A stretch of 64,000 nt of DNA from Echinarachnius parma (Eukaryota; Echinodermata; Echinoidea; Clypeasteroida; Echinarachniidae): positions 1 through 64,000 of the forward strand of contig JBAMJV010005484.1 in assembly GCA_037951105.1 (NCBI GenBank), in the 5' to 3' direction. Shown piece by piece: positions 11,978 through 22,551 of the stretch. The notes beneath the pieces were generated by a model. It was not told the origin of the DNA, did not search any database, and was given only the letters and a program-made list of their open reading frames with translations. The position numbers were made by a program, and so were the translations under genes. Every line of letters starts with the position of its first letter. The first letter of the stretch is position 1.

Positions 11978-12006
11978 TGAAGAACAACGAAGATGTTCGA
12001 AACGTC
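11974..12006 (+). ncRNA. Hammerhead ribozyme-like core at the 3' end of the Penelope-like element
   Basis: CTGATGA (11974-11980) is followed by a 5-bp stem GAACA/TGTTC (11982-11986 with 11994-11998) and then GAAACGTC (11999-12006). This matches the conserved hammerhead core (CUGAUGA, stem II, GAAA, GUC). Hammerhead motifs with a very short stem III are known from Penelope-like elements, where they occur in terminal repeats and probably act as dimers. Activity of this single copy is not shown. Confidence 0.65.
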
Positions 12007-12932
12007 AAGCTTAAAAAGTAAGTTGATTGTGTGAAAATAACATTTTCCTAAGCAAATGCATACAGTAAGGTAAATATTTTTAAATGCTGTAACCGATCAT
12101 CGGATCAGAATTCAATCAGGATCTGATCATACCATGATCAGATCGGATCTGCCGATTTCCGATCATGCAGAAATCGGTTCGAAAATCTGAAAAAGAAAAA
12201 ATTGAAAAAAAAAAAAAAATGATGAGCAGATTCTGCTTTGTCGTGAATAGTATTTAATTTTCCTTATCAATAATGCAACATTAAAGGAACTACAGCGTCT
12301 AGATGGCCATAATTTTTCCCGAAGAAAAAGAATTTGGCAGTCATTTCTCATGAAATCAATCAATTTTGGGGTAATAGACCGCTTCTGTAATGCAACCCTC
12401 GAAATTAGCATAGGCCCGATGGCCCGGGGCCACTAAAAATTGCCGCCGGGCCAGTAAAAAAAATATTAAGTGGCCCGACCGGGCCAGCAAAAAAAAATAT
12501 ATATATATATTTTTTTTTTTTTTTTTGTGCATATATCCAGTAGTCATGTTTAGTCCTGTTTATGGCATGACAAGAGCTTGCTTTTAAATGTAGCATTCAG
12601 CAAGTTATACCCTTTTCTCACATACAAAATATTGGTTAGTTAAAAAGTTGCAAGTACATTTAGCAATACTGCTGCTAATGAATATTCATACATTCTTGAG
12701 CAGCCATACTTATTTTCTAACCAGTTATTAGTAATTTCAGTTATTTGCGTATTTTGCATATCTAATGAGCATCATAAATATTCATATATGCTGCTCATGA
12801 ATATTCATATATTACTACTCAATGTACAACTACCCAATAAATGTGTGATTTTTGTACTAACCACTATTTTTTTACGTGAGAAAATGTATGTTGATGAATG
12901 CTAGACCAGTGGTATAAGCATTCCAACAGTAC

Positions 12933-13761
12933 TACACGGTGTCTAAAAAAAAAATTCAGGGTGTCTAAAAAGTATTTATTTTTTTCTTCAAATTTTGTAT
13001 GAATCCCGTAAATTCAACATCATGTTTGAACAGTGTGTTGTGAGTTGTCTTACTTGTCTGCAATACTGTTTACGAAGAATCCAAATATGCCATTTGTCTA
13101 AGGTGTTCAGACAACACTGCACAGAATTTTGAGGTCAAATTGAATTTTCTCCTTTGATATCATTTTTGTTTTGTCACTTAGACCCTGGCTATGTATGACT
13201 GGATTTTTGATGAAGACAATGAATAAAAAGACATGACACACACACATTCAAAAAAAGTATTGCCTAGTACCCTGAAACTATCAATATAGTTATTGTATTA
13301 ATTTTACTTTTGTTTTTCCTTATTTTTTGGGGGCCAGTAGATTTTGGTATCGGGCCACCAAATTTGGAAAAATACTAATTTTACTGGCCCGACCGGGCCA
13401 CCAGCAAAAAAAGTTGATTTCAAGCACTGTGTAATGACCAATACTCAACGTTACCTTTAAAAACATGATGTTGAATTTATGGGATTCATAACAAAAAATT
13501 TTTTTTTTAGACACCTGGGGCCGTATTCTGAAAAGTTACAATCGATTTTAGTGACGTAGATAAAATCTATTTTAGTGGATGGTGATCCTTTTTAATGTCA
13601 AAACAATGCGCACTGGCTAGCCAAAACAATGCGCACTGGAGTACCTCATTGCGCATTAAAATTGGATCACCATCCACTAAAAAATATTTTATCTACGTCA
13701 CTAAAATCTTTTGTTACTTTTCAGAATACCGCCCCTGTAATTTGTTTTTAGACACCGTGTA
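12933..13761. mobile_element. TA-flanked mariner-type MITE nested in H1
   Basis: The ends TACACGGTGTCTAAAAA and TTTTTAGACACCGTGTA are inverted and start and end with TA, as for Tc1/mariner targets. It interrupts the two inner arms of H1. Inside are a GGCCC-module fragment (about 13328-13428, ending TTTCAAGCACTG on this strand) and a further MITE at 13517-13736. Confidence 0.65.
13517..13736. mobile_element. 220-bp MITE with GGGGCCGTATTCTGAAAAG termini, nested
   Basis: GGGGCCGTATTCTGAAAAGT at the left and ACTTTTCAGAATACCGCCCC at the right are inverted. Inner arms pair through GACGTAGATAAAAT / ATTTTATCTACGTC and GGATGGTGATCC / GGATCACCATCC. It is inserted in the right part of the TA-flanked element. 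No ORF. Confidence 0.75.
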
Positions 13762-14149
13762 GTGAATATTCATGAGCAGCATATATATGAATATTCATGA
13801 TGCTCATTAGATTCTTAAAATATGCAAAATAACTGAAATAACTAACAACGATTTTTAATATGAATTTTTTGTTTATAACTGGTTAGAAAATGAGTACTGC
13901 TGCTCAAGAATGTATGAATATTCATTAGCAGCAGTGAGAAAAGGGTATAACTTGCTGAATGCTACGTTTAAAATCAAGCTCTTGTCATGCCCTAAACATG
14001 ACAACAGGGTTTTTTTTTTTTTTTTTTTTTTTTTGCTTGCCCGATCGGGCCACCAAACATTGAAATATGCGTCTTTTACTGGCCCGACAGCAATTTTTGG
14101 TGGCCCCGGGCCATCGGGCCTATGCTAATTTCGAGGGTTGGTTAAACAA

Positions 14150-15255
14150 TAGTAACTAGGTCCGGCAAGCTAAGTTTGCCGGAGCTTGCCGCACCTAGTT
14201 ACTATTGTTAAGCTTGCCAACGGGGAGTCCGACGTCATACGCATATTATTTGCATACATTACAGAAGCGGTCTATTAGTAAATCGTCGCTGGGCAATTAA
14301 AATGGCAAATTGGCCGATATTATCGTTAAATATCGATTTTGTTTTTATTTTATTTTTTGATAGAGTACTTAAATACCTATCCGATGATATATTTAGAATC
14401 CCCATATATGCCCTACTTTTTGAGAAATCAAAAATAACAAAAAGACAAAATGAAAACATTGCGCGTATTTGGGCAACAAAAAGGACAAAAACGTTTTTCA
14501 CGAACTGCCGAGCGGTGTTATTTGGATAAGAATAAATACACTTATAACGAATGAAGTGTGCTATTTGACTACTTTTCCGTAAAAACATAATATTGGTTAC
14601 AATATCTGCACATACGCAAGGCCACAAGTTTAACCAATTTTAATTGAAGCGGCGATGAAATTACCCGTTTGCATGTTTGGCATTACCGACTCAACGCGCA
14701 CCTCGTGCGCGTATTATATGGACAACAAAAAGGACAAAATGGACTTTGCCCTTTTTGTTGCCCATTATCGCGCCACGCCGCGCGCATTGGCTGTGCATTG
14801 TCAATGCGCGTAAAAGGGCAATTGCATAATTGTCCTTTTTACATGCACGATATCGGCGCATCATATCGCGTGTAATAAGGACAATATAAGAAATGCGTAA
14901 TAACTCCGTTAAAAAGAACTGAGCATACGCCAAAATGTGACGTCATCTAAAGAACGGACTAATGAACTAAATTCTGTCGATCACGCTGCCGATTCCGGAC
15001 CCTAAATGTAAACTGGCTGCTAAGTGTGATTTGGCATCAGGAAACTAGTCGACGTCATACGCATATTATTTGCATACATTACAGAAGCGGTCTATTAGTA
15101 AATATCTAATTGTCCTGGGAACGCCCCTTTTAAATCGCCAAAATGTGACGTCATCTAAAGAACGGACTAATGAACTAAATTCTGTCGATCACGCTGCCGA
15201 TTCCGGACCCTAAATGTAAACTGGCTGCTAAGTGTGATTTGGCATCAGGAAACTA
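14150..15255. repeat. compound repeat region with direct duplications
   Basis: A hairpin (AACTAGGTCCGGCAAGCT / AGCTTGCCGCACCTAGTT) lies at 14150-14206. The segment GACGTCATACGCATATTATT through GAAGCGGTCTATTAGTAAAT occurs at 14229-14282 and 15051-15104. Its inverted counterpart AATAGACCGCTTCTGTAATG sits at 12373, just left of H1, so an older element may enclose H1. A ~118-bp segment starting CGCCAAAATGTGACGTCATC is present at 14931 and 15137. The word GGGCAACAAAAAGG and variants recur (14471, 14720, inverted at 14750). No gene is seen. Confidence 0.5.
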
Positions 15256-15370
15256 ACATGTCTTAAATCACTACTGTGTTTATTTTCATGGATTTTTTTT
15301 TCGGCAGACCTTTGTTTCAAGTTATCAACTATGGAATAAGTGTCAAAGTACGTTGTATTCTTTAGGTCCT

Positions 15371-15882
15371 TTAAAGGGACAGTTGAGTTTTGGTATAGAG
15401 GGCGCTACACAAAATAATTTTTTGTGAGATAATGAAAAACTAAGTGTCAAATTTGAAAGAGCATACCATTTTAATGACAAAATAAACTTTATTTCATGGC
15501 TGAAATATCCATAAACATAATTTGTAATAATTGTGGGGCCCCACAATTATTCAATAATTTTGAACCAGCCATAAAAAAAAATTAAAAATGCTTCCTCTTT
15601 TAAATAGTTGATTATCTCTCTATCTAATCACTATTTGAACAAAACATCACATGCACAATATTTTATTTTAAATGGGTGAAACCATTTAGTTTTTAGAGAG
15701 TTTTAACAGCTCTTTTTGAATGATAACATTCTTTTTACTTAGTCATTTGTAATTTTGTATTCCTTTCAAGCATGGTAGAGTTAGGACTGTTAGTTTGTAA
15801 TGTAATTGTGCAGGTTTTGGTTATTAGAATTTAGTTTGACCAAAACTGTACTCTCTTTACCAAAACTCAACTATCCCTTTAA
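15371..15882. mobile_element. TTAA-flanked MITE, family M2
   Basis: The left end TTAAAGGGACAGTTGAG and right end CTCAACTATCCCTTTAA are inverted, with the inner extension TTTTGGTA/TACCAAAA. TTAA borders both ends, as for piggyBac- or Kolobok-type targets. A partial copy in the other orientation lies at about 23850-24009. Confidence 0.8.
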
Positions 15883-16524
15883 ACTTTCAAAATAATATAA
15901 CACAAATTGAAATATTTTTAACTAGAAGTAGAATTATTACAGGTCAGAGTGAAACATTGTCATTGAAGCATAATAAATCACACAAAATATGTTGACATAG
16001 AATGCAGGATAATTTTTGTTTTTAAAGACTGAAAAGAAAAAAGGACAAATAGAACAAATGTGGAGATCACAAACAGAAAAAACAAAAACAAAACAAATTC
16101 TTGGTAGAACGCCATTATTCCTGTTTTTCTTGCAATAGAACAGGCCTAGCATGGAGCTCTTGTGCGCCAATTTGTTCGGACAATCCGTACAGACATAATT
16201 TGCCCCCATCATATTTGGCCCCCATAAATATGAGTGATAATAGGGGTACGTTCACAGAAGGATTTCATGAGATCCAGTGGACAAATAGTGCCCAGTCATG
16301 TATCAAATTACATGTCTGTTTACCCTCTAGATTATGATAGTAGCCAAAAGCCATGAAGGAATCATTCTGCTGAACTGAGGCATTATGATCCAAAGTTGAC
16401 ACATTTTTCCTTCTCAAATATTGTCCTAATATATAATTTTTGTTTATTCACAAGAAGGTAAATGGAGCCTGTCAAGATTTTCAAAGTTGATAATATATTC
16501 GTAGGTGACCTAGATCATACTTAC
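15883..16524. other. PRRC2 intron sequence with no recognised feature
   Basis: AT-rich intronic DNA between the M2 MITE and the 16525 exon. No repeat termini or credible ORF were seen. Confidence 0.4.
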
Positions 16525-16757
16525 ATAAGGAGGCATCATTCTGCTAAACTGAGGCATGGGTCCAGGGGGCTGGGCATTGCCCTGAGCACCATTCAGGATT
16601 CCTGGAGGGGCCATGCCGGGAGGAGGAGGAGGGGGCATCGCGGCCCGGTCCTTTTCAAGGGCTGCACCCATAGCCGAGGCAGCCCCCTCACCCTCCCCCG
16701 TCCCAGTTCCACCGGACTTGTTCAGCGAGCTGCCGCCTTCCCGCCAACTCTTTACAT
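16525..16757 (-). CDS. PRRC2: PRRC2-like exon, second of four in window
   Basis: This 233-bp exon completes the motif GPSLRPQ|NVKSWREGG with its first codon, then runs through Gly/Ala-rich sequence, PPPPPPGMAPPGILNG and MPQFSRMMPPY. PRRC2 proteins carry SLRPQNxxxWRxGGGR and, about 50 residues on, PPQFPPYRGMMPPFMYPPY, so both order and motifs match. The acceptor is ATCTGCAG and the donor TATGTAAGTA. Phases join exactly to the exons at 23119-23337 and 5784-5935. The longer forward-strand ORF across this exon is its antisense shadow. Confidence 0.9.
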
Positions 16758-16860
16758 CTGCAGATGGATTTTTGAAAATAGGAGTTTAAAAAGTATGAAA
16801 ATACACACAAACAAAATGAAAGATATTTTTCAGTACTAAGAAACCCTGTATTCATCTCTA

Positions 16861-17745
16861 TACACCGTGTCCCAGAAAAAACGAAACCGGGTTTCATGGC
16901 AGAAATTTTATGTTATAATGAATAATTTCCTTGATGATGTTTGAAAAGCTATGTGTCTCTTCTTTTATTTGATACACAACTTATGGCACATAATTCACGC
17001 ATGACTGAATTAGAACGATAGAAAGTGGTGTTACCAAAATTCAATTTGCGCGCAGAAATTGCAAGTTTGGGTGATGTTTTGGGGAGAGTTTTAAGAGTAG
17101 TAAACGTACTTATTTTGAAAAAGGACAAACACCGCATGAAAATTCATAATTTTATCTTTTATATGACACCTCATGATTAAAAAATAAATTATATATGCCA
17201 GAGAACGAATACAATGAAAACATGCTTGATTCCAGCCCAAATGAGTAACTTTCCTGATATAGCCTGTTTCCTGATCCCCATGTTTATGTAAATTCACTCA
17301 TGCATCAAAGTCCATTGTCAGCTGCTAGTCAGGAAAGCTGAGCGACTTCTTACTCAACTTTCACTCATTCGGGCAGAAATCAGGCATGTTTTCATTGTAC
17401 TCGTTCTCTGGCATAAATCATTTATTTGTTTAGCATGAGGTGTCATGTAAAATATAAAAATATGAACTTTTATGTGGTGTTTGTCCTTTTTTAAAATAAG
17501 TACGTTTACAACTCTTAAAACTCACCCAAACTTCAAATTTATGCGTGCAAATTGAATATTGGTAACACCACTTTCCATTGTTCTAATTCAGTCATGCTTG
17601 AAGTATGTGCCATAAGTTGCACATCAAATGAAAGAAGAGACACAGAGCTTTCCAGGCATATATATATATCATCAATTAAATTATTCATTATGACAGAAAA
17701 TTTCTGTCATGAAACCCGGTTTCGTTTTTTCTGGGACACGGTGTA
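16861..17745. mobile_element. mariner-type foldback MITE (TACACCGTGTCCCAG)
   Basis: The ends TACACCGTGTCCCAGAAAAA and TTTTTCTGGGACACGGTGTA are inverted and bounded by TA. Pairing extends about 400 bp per arm (for example AACGAAACCGGGTTTCATG near both ends and AGTACGTTTAC/GTAAACGTACT inside). No transposase ORF, so it is a non-autonomous Tc1/mariner-like element. Confidence 0.8.
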
Positions 17746-17822
17746 TAAATGCCAACACTCAAAATTAGCGTATGCCCGATGGCCCAGAAATTGCTGTCGG
17801 GCCAGTAAAACATTTGTGGTTT

Positions 17823-18190
17823 AAATAATGATGATAATAATAATATATTTATATAGCGCATAATACTCAAAATGACTCTCTATGCGCTTTACATACTAAA
17901 TTAAAGGCATTGTTTCCACCCCCACCCCCTTTCCCAGTTTGTGCTATTTCCTCATATGAATATCCTCCCTCCATAATTGCAATGTAAATGAAGGTACATT
18001 TAAACAACTTCAAGAGGTGTGTAAGCACTAAAATCAATAGCTTGCTTATGCTGTCGGTTTAAGCGACCACATCCCTCTGGAAGTGTGTGCAACATGTGGA
18101 GTATATACACAGAATAACAAATCACTAGAGGGAGTAGGTGTGCTGAGCGGGAATCAAAACACATGCCTAGATGCTTTTTCACTGCATGGT
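17823..18190 (-). mobile_element. SINE-like element, reverse orientation
   Basis: On the minus strand the segment ends with GTAAAGCGCATAGAG, then TGCGCTATATAAATATATT and (ATT)n. This is the 3' tail style shared with the SINEs at 54795 and 59815 (AAGCGCTT ... CTATATAAAT ... ATTATT). A degenerate B-box-like stretch (TTTTGATTCCCGCTC) lies near the 5' end. The tail could also belong to a LINE. A GGCCC-module scrap (17760-17818) abuts it. Confidence 0.5.
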
Positions 18191-18719
18191 ATGTGATGTG
18201 CGATGTGCAATTTTAATCAGCAAGAAACTGAGAAAGGGATATAACTCCTCTTTCAGATCATTATATTAACAGTTTGACAGATTTTTTGAAGTAATAATCA
18301 TAATAAGTTAGGAGTTTGGTTAAGGCTATCTCATATTATTTTAACTTCTAAAAGTTGGTTAATCTGGCCGATTTTGTAGCAAGCTTATATGCAGACCAGT
18401 CCCATACATGTGTTTTGTTGTTAGTGATATAAAGTTGACATCGCACATGGAATTGGCCTTGATTTCCTCATTTGATATCTCGAAGATGAGACTGAACTGA
18501 TTTTTTCAGTTACAGAATGTATTTATCAGGGCTGCAAATTTTGTAATAAAATGTTAAATAATTCACTGATATTCAAGCTGTCATTTGTAGTAGTCATTTT
18601 ACTTTTGAGGTTTTTGTTTTTCTTTATTTTTTTTGAATTTTTGAATTTCCCTATCAGACCACCGTCAAAAATTTCGAGCATTGCAATCAACAAAAATTAT
18701 TTATTTTAACAAGGCGATA
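18191..18719. other. PRRC2 intron sequence with no recognised feature
   Basis: AT-rich, no credible ORF and no inverted termini seen. Confidence 0.4.
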
Positions 18720-19105
18720 GCCGTAAAGTGTCTCGCCCACTTGCGCACATTCATGCAACATTGGACCTCATTTGACCTTTGACCCCAGAATATCATGGAG
18801 GCCAATATAGGGCACCTACCAATCAAGTTTGGTTACAAACAGATGCAGGGTTGGAAAGTTATCAACCCTAATAGACTATTGCAGGTAAAATTTCACATTT
18901 GACCTTTGACCTACTTATGTGACCTTTGACCCCAGAATATCATGGAGGCTAATGTAGGGCATCTACCAATCAAGTTTGGTTACAAACGGATGCAGGGTTG
19001 GAAAGTTATTCAAATTTTTGCAAGGGTCACGGACGGACGGACGGACGCCAGACAGACAGACAGACGGATGCAATTTGGATCCCTTAGTCTCCCTCCATCT
19101 ACGGT
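18720..19105 (+). repeat. tandem TGACCTTTGACC repeat, family Q0
   Basis: Two ~135-bp units share TTTGACCTTTGACC, CAGAATATCATGGAGG, ACCAATCAAGTTTGGTTAC and GATGCAGGGTTGGAAAG. The array ends in (GGAC)n/(AGAC)n at 19030-19065. TGACCTTTGACC on the reverse strand reads GGTCAAAGGTCA, the DR1 half-site arrangement bound by RXR, HNF4 and COUP-TF type receptors. Function is not implied by the match alone. Confidence 0.65.
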
Positions 19106-19465
19106 GGGCTCAACAAAAATGAGATTCACCTTATATAGTGGCGGATTAGTGTGCAATGCAAATTAACCCCCTGCAGAGAAAACAATGTGATAGATTTGTT
19201 TGTTTCCATTTGTTGATCATACAGACCATTTTTCTATTTTACAGTTAATATGAATTCATAAGCAAAACCAACTGATATAAAATGAAAAGATTATAAAACA
19301 TTACGCTAGATTCTTTTTTAATTTGACATGTTCTGCTGTAAACATTCACCATGTCCCATATTCATAAAGCCCTGCTAGCTTAGTTTTATACAAAGTGCAT
19401 TTCAAATGCTACAGTTCAGTGGATCTTCGCAAATTTAGTACCAAAAGTTGCGCAAGACTTCAAAG

Positions 19466-20927
19466 ACTAGATGCAGTCAAAAATTATGCCTCCGCTGTCA
19501 CGCGATTTTAACATCAAACCCAAATTAACATGCATTGTATTAATTTTGTTATATATTTTTAATATATTATGAGTCCTGTGACCTTGACCATATGACCCCA
19601 AACTTTGATGGCTACATACACTGATTACACTCCCTAAGAAACATTCAGGTACCAAGTTTGATTGAAATCTGACATTTAGTTCTTGAGATTTTGCCATTAC
19701 AAGCTTTTTTGCATGTATATTGAGTCCTATGACCTTGACCTTTGACCTCATGACCCCAAAATCTGTTCAGATCATTGCCACCACAATATGTACACTCATA
19801 CCAAGTTTGAAATTGATCCATCAACCGGTTCTTGAGATATCGCGAGAACGATGCATTTTTGCACATATTGAGTCCTGTGACCTTGACCTTTGATCTCATG
19901 AACCCCAAAATCTATTCAGATCATTGTTACTCCAATATGTACACTCATAACCGTCAACTGGTTCTTGAGATATCGCGAGAACAAGGAAATTTTGCATATA
20001 GTCCTGTGACCTTGACCTTTGACCTCATGAACCCCAAAATCTATTCAGATCATTGTTACTCCAATATGTACACTCATAACCATCAACTGGTTCTTGAGAT
20101 ATCGCGAGAACAAGGACATTTTGCATATATATCGAGTCCTGTGACCTTGACCATTGACCTCATGACCCCTAAAATCTAATCAGATCATTGTCACCCCAAT
20201 GGGCCGTATGCATAAAAACAAGCAATTGCTTGTGCTAGCCTTTTGCTTGAATCGGTATGCATAAAAACAAGCAATTGCTTGCAAGCAAAAGCATTTGCTT
20301 ACAAGCACAAGCAATTGCTTACTGCTCGTAAGCAAATGCTTACCAAAACAAGCAATTGCTTAAAACCGTATGCATAAAACGAACCTTTTACTTGTCTTGA
20401 TAAGCAATTGCTTGCGTTTTTTCAAGCACATCCAGACCAGCTTGAGCTCTTGCTTACTCAGGGCATCCGCGTTTAAGGATAAATTAAATTAAAATTGCGT
20501 AATAAAAAATACTGCTGCCAGGTCGGGCACGAAGCGTTGTTGCCCTGCAGTGCGATGTTCGCACAACCGTAACGATCCTTTGTCCAACACGTAAGCAATT
20601 GCTTGGCAGTGCAAGCAAAAGGTTTGAGCACAAGCAAAGGCTTGTGCATACAAATTTAAGCAATTGCTTGAACTTGATCTTTTGCTTGACGAGCTCTTGC
20701 TTGTGCTTAAAGCATTTGCTTATAAGCAATTGCTTGTTTTTATGCATACGGCCCAATATGTACGCTCATATCAAGTTTGAAATTGATCCGTCAACCGGTT
20801 CTTGAGATATCGCGAGAACGAAAACGGGACGGACGGACGGACGGACGGACGTACGTACGGACGGACGGACAGACAACATCAAAAACATAATGCCTCCGGC
20901 CACTTCGTTGGCGGAGGCATAAAAAAA
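19466..20927 (+). mobile_element. modular DR1-repeat element Q1
   Basis: The left end (AATTATGCCTCCGC) and right end (GCGGAGGCAT) are inverted. The body is made of ~110-120-bp modules containing CCTGTGACCTTGACC(TTTGACCTCATG), CACCCCAATATGTACACTC, AAGTTTGAAATTGATCC and TTCTTGAGATATCGCGAGAA. The last module is followed by (GGAC)n. Related copies start at 26046 and 26762. The module between 20198 and 20757 is interrupted by a palindrome-rich MITE. Confidence 0.7.
20201..20754. mobile_element. MITE with iterated palindrome AAGCAATTGCTT, nested in Q1
   Basis: The ends GGGCCGTATGCATAAAAAC and GTTTTTATGCATACGGCCC are inverted. The insertion splits the Q1 module word CCCCAATATGTAC and AAT is repeated on both sides, a 3-bp target duplication. 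Inside are eight exact copies of the self-complementary 12-mer AAGCAATTGCTT plus near-variants (AAGCATTTGCTT, AAGCAAATGCTT) in both halves. The 3-bp target is compatible with PIF/Harbinger-like elements, but the class is inferred. Confidence 0.8.
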
Positions 20928-20984
20928 GTCATGAAAGGAAAATTAGATATCTGCCACAGTTCCTGAGAAGTCGCGAAATTATTA

Positions 20985-21044
20985 CAGGGGGGGGGGTTGG
21001 TCAAATTGCCCCCCCCCCCCCCCCCAGTTAACATATAGGGTTAA
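20985..21044. mobile_element. right end of a poly-G/poly-C TTAA element (solo)
   Basis: A run of ten or eleven Gs, TTGGTCAAATTG, seventeen or eighteen Cs, then CAGTTAACATATAGGGTTAA. This matches the right-end layout of the elements at 21757-22551 and 24304-25125. No matching left end was found. Confidence 0.55.
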
Positions 21045-21046
21045 AG

Positions 21047-21420
21047 CAGGGCTCGAAACTCGAACTGAGATATCGCGAGAACGAAAACGGGACGGACGGA
21101 CGGACGGACGGACGGACGGACGTACGGGCCAGCAACTTCGGGCCAGCAAATATATTTTGGTGGCCTGATCGGGCAAGCAAATTTTCAACCCGACATTGAC
21201 AAAATGAGCAAAATGAACAAAATCTTGTTTTCTTTCATGTTATGCTTCATCTGTAGTTACAGGTTTGATCAGGAAAGAGCAATTTGAATAGTAACAAGTT
21301 AACTCATGAAATAACATTTTTGGGCCAGTAAATTTTTCATTCGGGCCACCAGAAAAGGGGAAGAAATTATTTCACTGGCCCGACCGGGCCACTGTCTAAA
21401 AAGGTAAGTGTGGAGCCCTG
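21047..21420. mobile_element. hAT-like MITE with GGCCC modules (H2)
   Basis: CAGGGCTCGAAACTCG at the left and GTGTGGAGCCCTG at the right are inverted and match the CAGGG consensus of hAT ends. The inside holds GATATCGCGAGAACG and (GGAC)n copied from a Q-type array, then GGGCCAGCAA, GGTGGCCTGATCGGGC and ACTGGCCCGACCGGGCC modules. No clean 8-bp target duplication is visible. Confidence 0.6.
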
Positions 21421-21631
21421 CTTAAAGGTATCTGCCAAGTTAACCCTAGCAGAATAGCAACTAAAATATTGTGTGTTAGGCATGGCCACATCATCTAAAA
21501 TCCACTTAGCATGCCACCAAGCTGTCAGCCTTTCATGAATATGAGCCCAGGAAATGTCCTGGGATCATATTCATAAAAGGCTGTCAGCTTGTTGATGCTA
21601 AATGACAGACTAATGAATTTCCTGTAATATG

Positions 21632-21710
21632 CTGTCAGTGATAAGGTGATGGATAGATGTCTTCCCAATAGGAAACTATTCTGCCACCAGAATACATCAG
21701 ACAGCCAATA
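21632..21710. repeat. dispersed repeat fragment, copy 3 of 3
   Basis: Carries AAGGTGATGGATAGATGTCT and TTCTGCCACC with the same spacing as copies at 3960 and 7888. Confidence 0.5.
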
Positions 21711-21756
21711 TACTTTTCTTTTTTCCCGTCTTTTTTTAGCTCTTGAAATCTTATGC

Positions 21757-22551
21757 TTAACCCTAAAAAGACTGGGCTATTTTGAACCTTATAAAAACTG
21801 GGGGGGGGGGGGCTAAAAGGGCCCCCCCCCCTAAGATCTCGGCAACCGACACTCCAATCGACTCCAAATTTGGCATCGTGATAGATGTCCATAAGGTCTA
21901 CAATATTGCGTAGTTTAAAAAAAAAAATTTATTAGAATATGCTAATTAGAGCTAATTAATTATGCAAAAATTGTATTTTTTTGTATTTTTTGTAGTTTTC
22001 TCGGCAATCGAAACTCCAATCAACTCCAAATTTGGCATGGTGATAGATGTCCATGAGCCATACAATATTGCATAGTTAAATTTTTTGTTTTAATTATAAT
22101 ATGCTAATTAGAGCTAATTAATTATGCAAAAATTGCATTTTGTTCGTATTTTTTGCATTTTTAAAGTATTTGTTATATATTTTTCCCGATGAAATAAAAT
22201 ATTAATCATTATTCACCCATTTGTAGCCCAAAATTAAATAATTGCAGTGATCAGAATGAAAAATAATGAAGATTTTGTCTATTCTAGGAAAAAGTCAATT
22301 TCCATAGGATTTGTACACAAATCACAAAATTTAGCGATTTTCGGGCCGACGCTCACTTACAAAAGGTCACGTAACTTTAGAACGGTACACCCGGTTGTCG
22401 CAAATTTGGTATCAAAAGTTGCGCAAGACTCTAAGGAAAAAAGTTGTGAAGTGGCACCGTAAAATATTTAAGCGTTGCGAAGTAATCGCGAAAATAGAGG
22501 AGGGGGGGGGGCTAAATCAGCCCCCCCCCCCCCCAGTCTTTTTAGGGTTAA
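21757..22551. mobile_element. piggyBac-like TTAA MITE with poly-G/poly-C (P1)
   Basis: The ends TTAACCCTAAAAAGACTGGG and CCCAGTCTTTTTAGGGTTAA are exact inverted repeats including the TTAA target. CCC after TTAA is typical of piggyBac ends. A GGGGG...CTAAAAGG...CCCCC hairpin lies just inside each end. The interior has a diverged ~170-bp duplication (TCGGCAACCGACACTCCAAT at about 21839 and a close copy at 22001). No transposase ORF. Confidence 0.75.

Larger units (their letters stand above)
12393..14140. mobile_element. hAT-like foldback MITE with long terminal inverted repeats (H1), carrying nested elements
   Basis: The left end CAACCCTCGAAATTAGCA and right end GCTAATTTCGAGGGTTG are inverted. 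Pairing continues for over 400 bp (12393-12830 with about 13762-14140), including GGCCCGATGGCCC, the AAGAGCTTGC/GCAAGCTCTTG-type arms and TGAATATTCAT-rich inner arms. The middle is occupied by a TA-flanked element at 12933-13761. The terminus resembles hAT ends (CAGGGCTCGAAA at 21047). No 8-bp target duplication was found, so the class is tentative. Confidence 0.6.

Noticed and set aside
12385-14148. 8-bp target duplication for H1
   Set aside because: Left flank CTGTAATG and right flank GTTAAACA do not match, so the hAT assignment rests on the termini only.
14259-14627. 122-residue reverse ORF
   Set aside because: AT-rich, no domain, overlaps repeated DNA and a forward ORF of similar length.
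16462-16839. 125-residue forward ORF over 16.5-16.8 kb
   Set aside because: It is antisense to a PRRC2 exon that has correct splice sites, phases and family motifs.
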